NCBI GenBank assembly: GCA_012295275.1
Contig: CM022678.1
Span: 8,119,632-8,183,631, forward strand
Length of the DNA: 64,000 nt
Reading direction: 5' to 3'
Source: Chrysomallon squamiferum
Lineage: Eukaryota > Mollusca > Gastropoda > Neomphalida > Peltospiridae
Under the pieces are notes generated by a model that worked only from the letters and a program-made list of their open reading frames with translations, was not told where the DNA came from and ran no database searches. The position numbers and the translations under genes were made by a program. Position 1 is the first letter of the stretch, and each line of letters starts with the position of its first letter. This document shows, one piece after another, positions 62,548 through 64,000 of the stretch.

Positions 62548-63008
62548 AACACTCAAGGATGAACGACACTCATTACAGTTTAAACAAAACACCTGCTAAT
62601 GATAAATAAACTTTAGTTAAAACCTGCCAACATCACAAATCAGCTGAACAAACAAACAACAATAAACAATATAATACGTAATAAAGAAGCCAAAAACTTC
62701 GTAAACTATTACGACACCAAGAAACGGTGATCAGTTAAAACCTGTAACAATCAAACCTCTACTAAGACGCATACGTAATTCATCTGAGTTGTGTCTTATA
62801 TAAACCGAGTATAGTTCAGATATAGATCTGCTACAGACACGCCCGCTGACCTGTCAGAAAGCGAGCTTGCTGTAGACGTTCTTCACAACGGCTTGCTCGG
62901 ATCAGCACGTTAATTTTGTTCAAGGTTCAAGATCTAGACACACATCTGACTGAGAAATAAACGAAAGACGCACAATAACTCATTTCTCGTTGAATTTTCT
63001 AGTAAGTC
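62548..63008 (+). promoter_or_regulatory. Zinc-finger module ii: TATA promoter and exon 1 of a gene extending beyond the window
   Basis: TATATAAA at 62797-62804, then CCGAGTATAGTTCAGAT. About 110 bp of less AT-rich sequence (62823-62930) interrupts the module compared with the copy at 52944. It ends ATTTTCTA|GTAAGT (donor 63002). Confidence 0.6.
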
Positions 63009-63763
63009 ATTTTAGGTACTTTTATTTTCATTCCATTATACTCATGTCTATTCGCTTCAATATTATTTCAGTGTTAGAATATTTACTAGAATCCAACATT
63101 TATTTAAAATCAGCGATTCTTGGAATAAACCTGACACATTAATAACATTTACAAACTGCTTGTGATAATCATTAACAGATAGAGCTTTGGCAAATAAATT
63201 TGACTGTGTGTATATAAACTAAATTCTCTCTATATATTTTTTTTTTTAGAAACTGTCTAAAGCTTAGTTGAATGAATCTTTCTTGGAATGTATGAAGGAT
63301 CCAGATCTAGTCAAGCTATTTGACTCCAATAACAATTTTCATTTTATTGTTTTTATATATGAGTCTTAGAACATTATTTTGTTTTCCAAAATTCCTTCTT
63401 CAAAAACAGTAAGTCTTAGATACTTCCAGGATTTCCAATGTAATTCAAACGATCGCAGTTGGTGTTGTAAATAATCTGCTGTTTCCATTAATAGTACTGT
63501 ATAGAAATAATAATAATAATTATTATAATAACGATGTAGATTATCAAAAAAGAAAAGAAAAGAAAAAAAAAAAAAAAAAAAAAAAATGTTACCTTAAAAA
63601 TTGTATTAGCTGAAAATATTACTACGTTATTTATGTCGAATCAAAACGAAAAAGATCCAAGTAATTAAAAATAAACTATTTTATGAAATTATATACTTGA
63701 ATAAAATATGCCACGTTAAATATTGCATTCCCTTAGTTTCTTATTTCTATTTGATGTTTTCAG
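63009..63763. other. Intron of the next zinc-finger gene
   Basis: AT-rich with an A run (63565-63587). Ends at the acceptor GATGTTTTCAG. Confidence 0.6.
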
Positions 63764-64000
63764 ATATGATTAAGAAAGTAAGAACCAGAATTCAGAACCT
63801 TGATGAAAGAGAATAAAACGTGAAGTGAGAAAAATAATTCCGTCAAATTACAAATTGTTGTTTTAAGAAATATCCCCTTTAGCAACTATTAATTCACTCT
63901 GTTTTTTATATTTCGTTACATTACATTCAAAACACAGCTGATTTGTGAACCTTCTAGTAAGATATAACTATAGTAGTCGTGATAACGTAATGAAATAAAG
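63764..64000 (+). other. 5' UTR exon of a further zinc-finger gene, cut by the window edge
   Basis: Nearly identical to the leaders of B and D (AAGAAAGTAAGAACCAGAAT, TTGTTTTAAGAAATATCCCC). By analogy, its ATG would lie some 60-80 bp past the end of this window. Confidence 0.65.

Overview
This is animal nuclear DNA: AT-rich, packed with microsatellites, with intron-containing genes and GT-AG splice junctions. An invertebrate is indicated by a Pinocchio-family gene, a DYRK4-type kinase, short introns of about 0.3-3 kb, mariner-type elements and a tandem C2H2 zinc-finger cluster. A mollusc or other lophotrochozoan seems most likely to me, but the sequence does not prove it. No rRNA, tRNA or CRISPR array could be supported.

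Layout. (1) 1-7233, plus strand: a very long, Ser/Asn/Arg-rich, probably disordered coding region in two overlapping frames (1556-4183 and 4087-7233), most simply one exon broken by a -1 frame change. It may be the giant 5' coding exon of the next gene, because a phase-0 donor candidate lies just before its stop. (2) 10526-25161, plus strand: a DYRK4-like protein kinase, assembled here exon by exon. All exons join in phase to 772 residues, with P-loop, VAIK, HCDLKPEN, DFG and YTY motifs. The P-loop exon exists in two diverged copies of exactly 137 bp (16320-16456 and 17327-17463), a strong candidate for mutually exclusive splicing of the ATP-binding lobe. The 3' UTR probably ends near 27.4 kb. 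(3) 27.4-36.0 kb: gene-poor simple-sequence DNA. (4) 35989-40330, minus strand: a four-exon Pinocchio-family gene of 177 residues, with an ETS-like promoter motif near 41.0 kb. (5) 42-64 kb, plus strand: a tandem cluster of C2H2 zinc-finger genes (47523, 51432, 55235, 60411) with pseudogene fragments between them and a further copy entering at the right edge. The units share a TATA promoter with non-coding exon 1, an intronic module and a 5' UTR/second exon. Two internally deleted mariner-type elements lie in or beside the cluster.

Most unusual signals: the duplicated P-loop exon; short tandem repeats that span six exon-intron boundaries in two unrelated genes, creating rows of decoy splice sites; an in-frame upstream acceptor that would put nine residues inside the kinase catalytic loop; and a cluster of RFX X-box-like palindromes in a DYRK4 intron. 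All functional statements rest on reading the sequence; no database search or transcript data was available.
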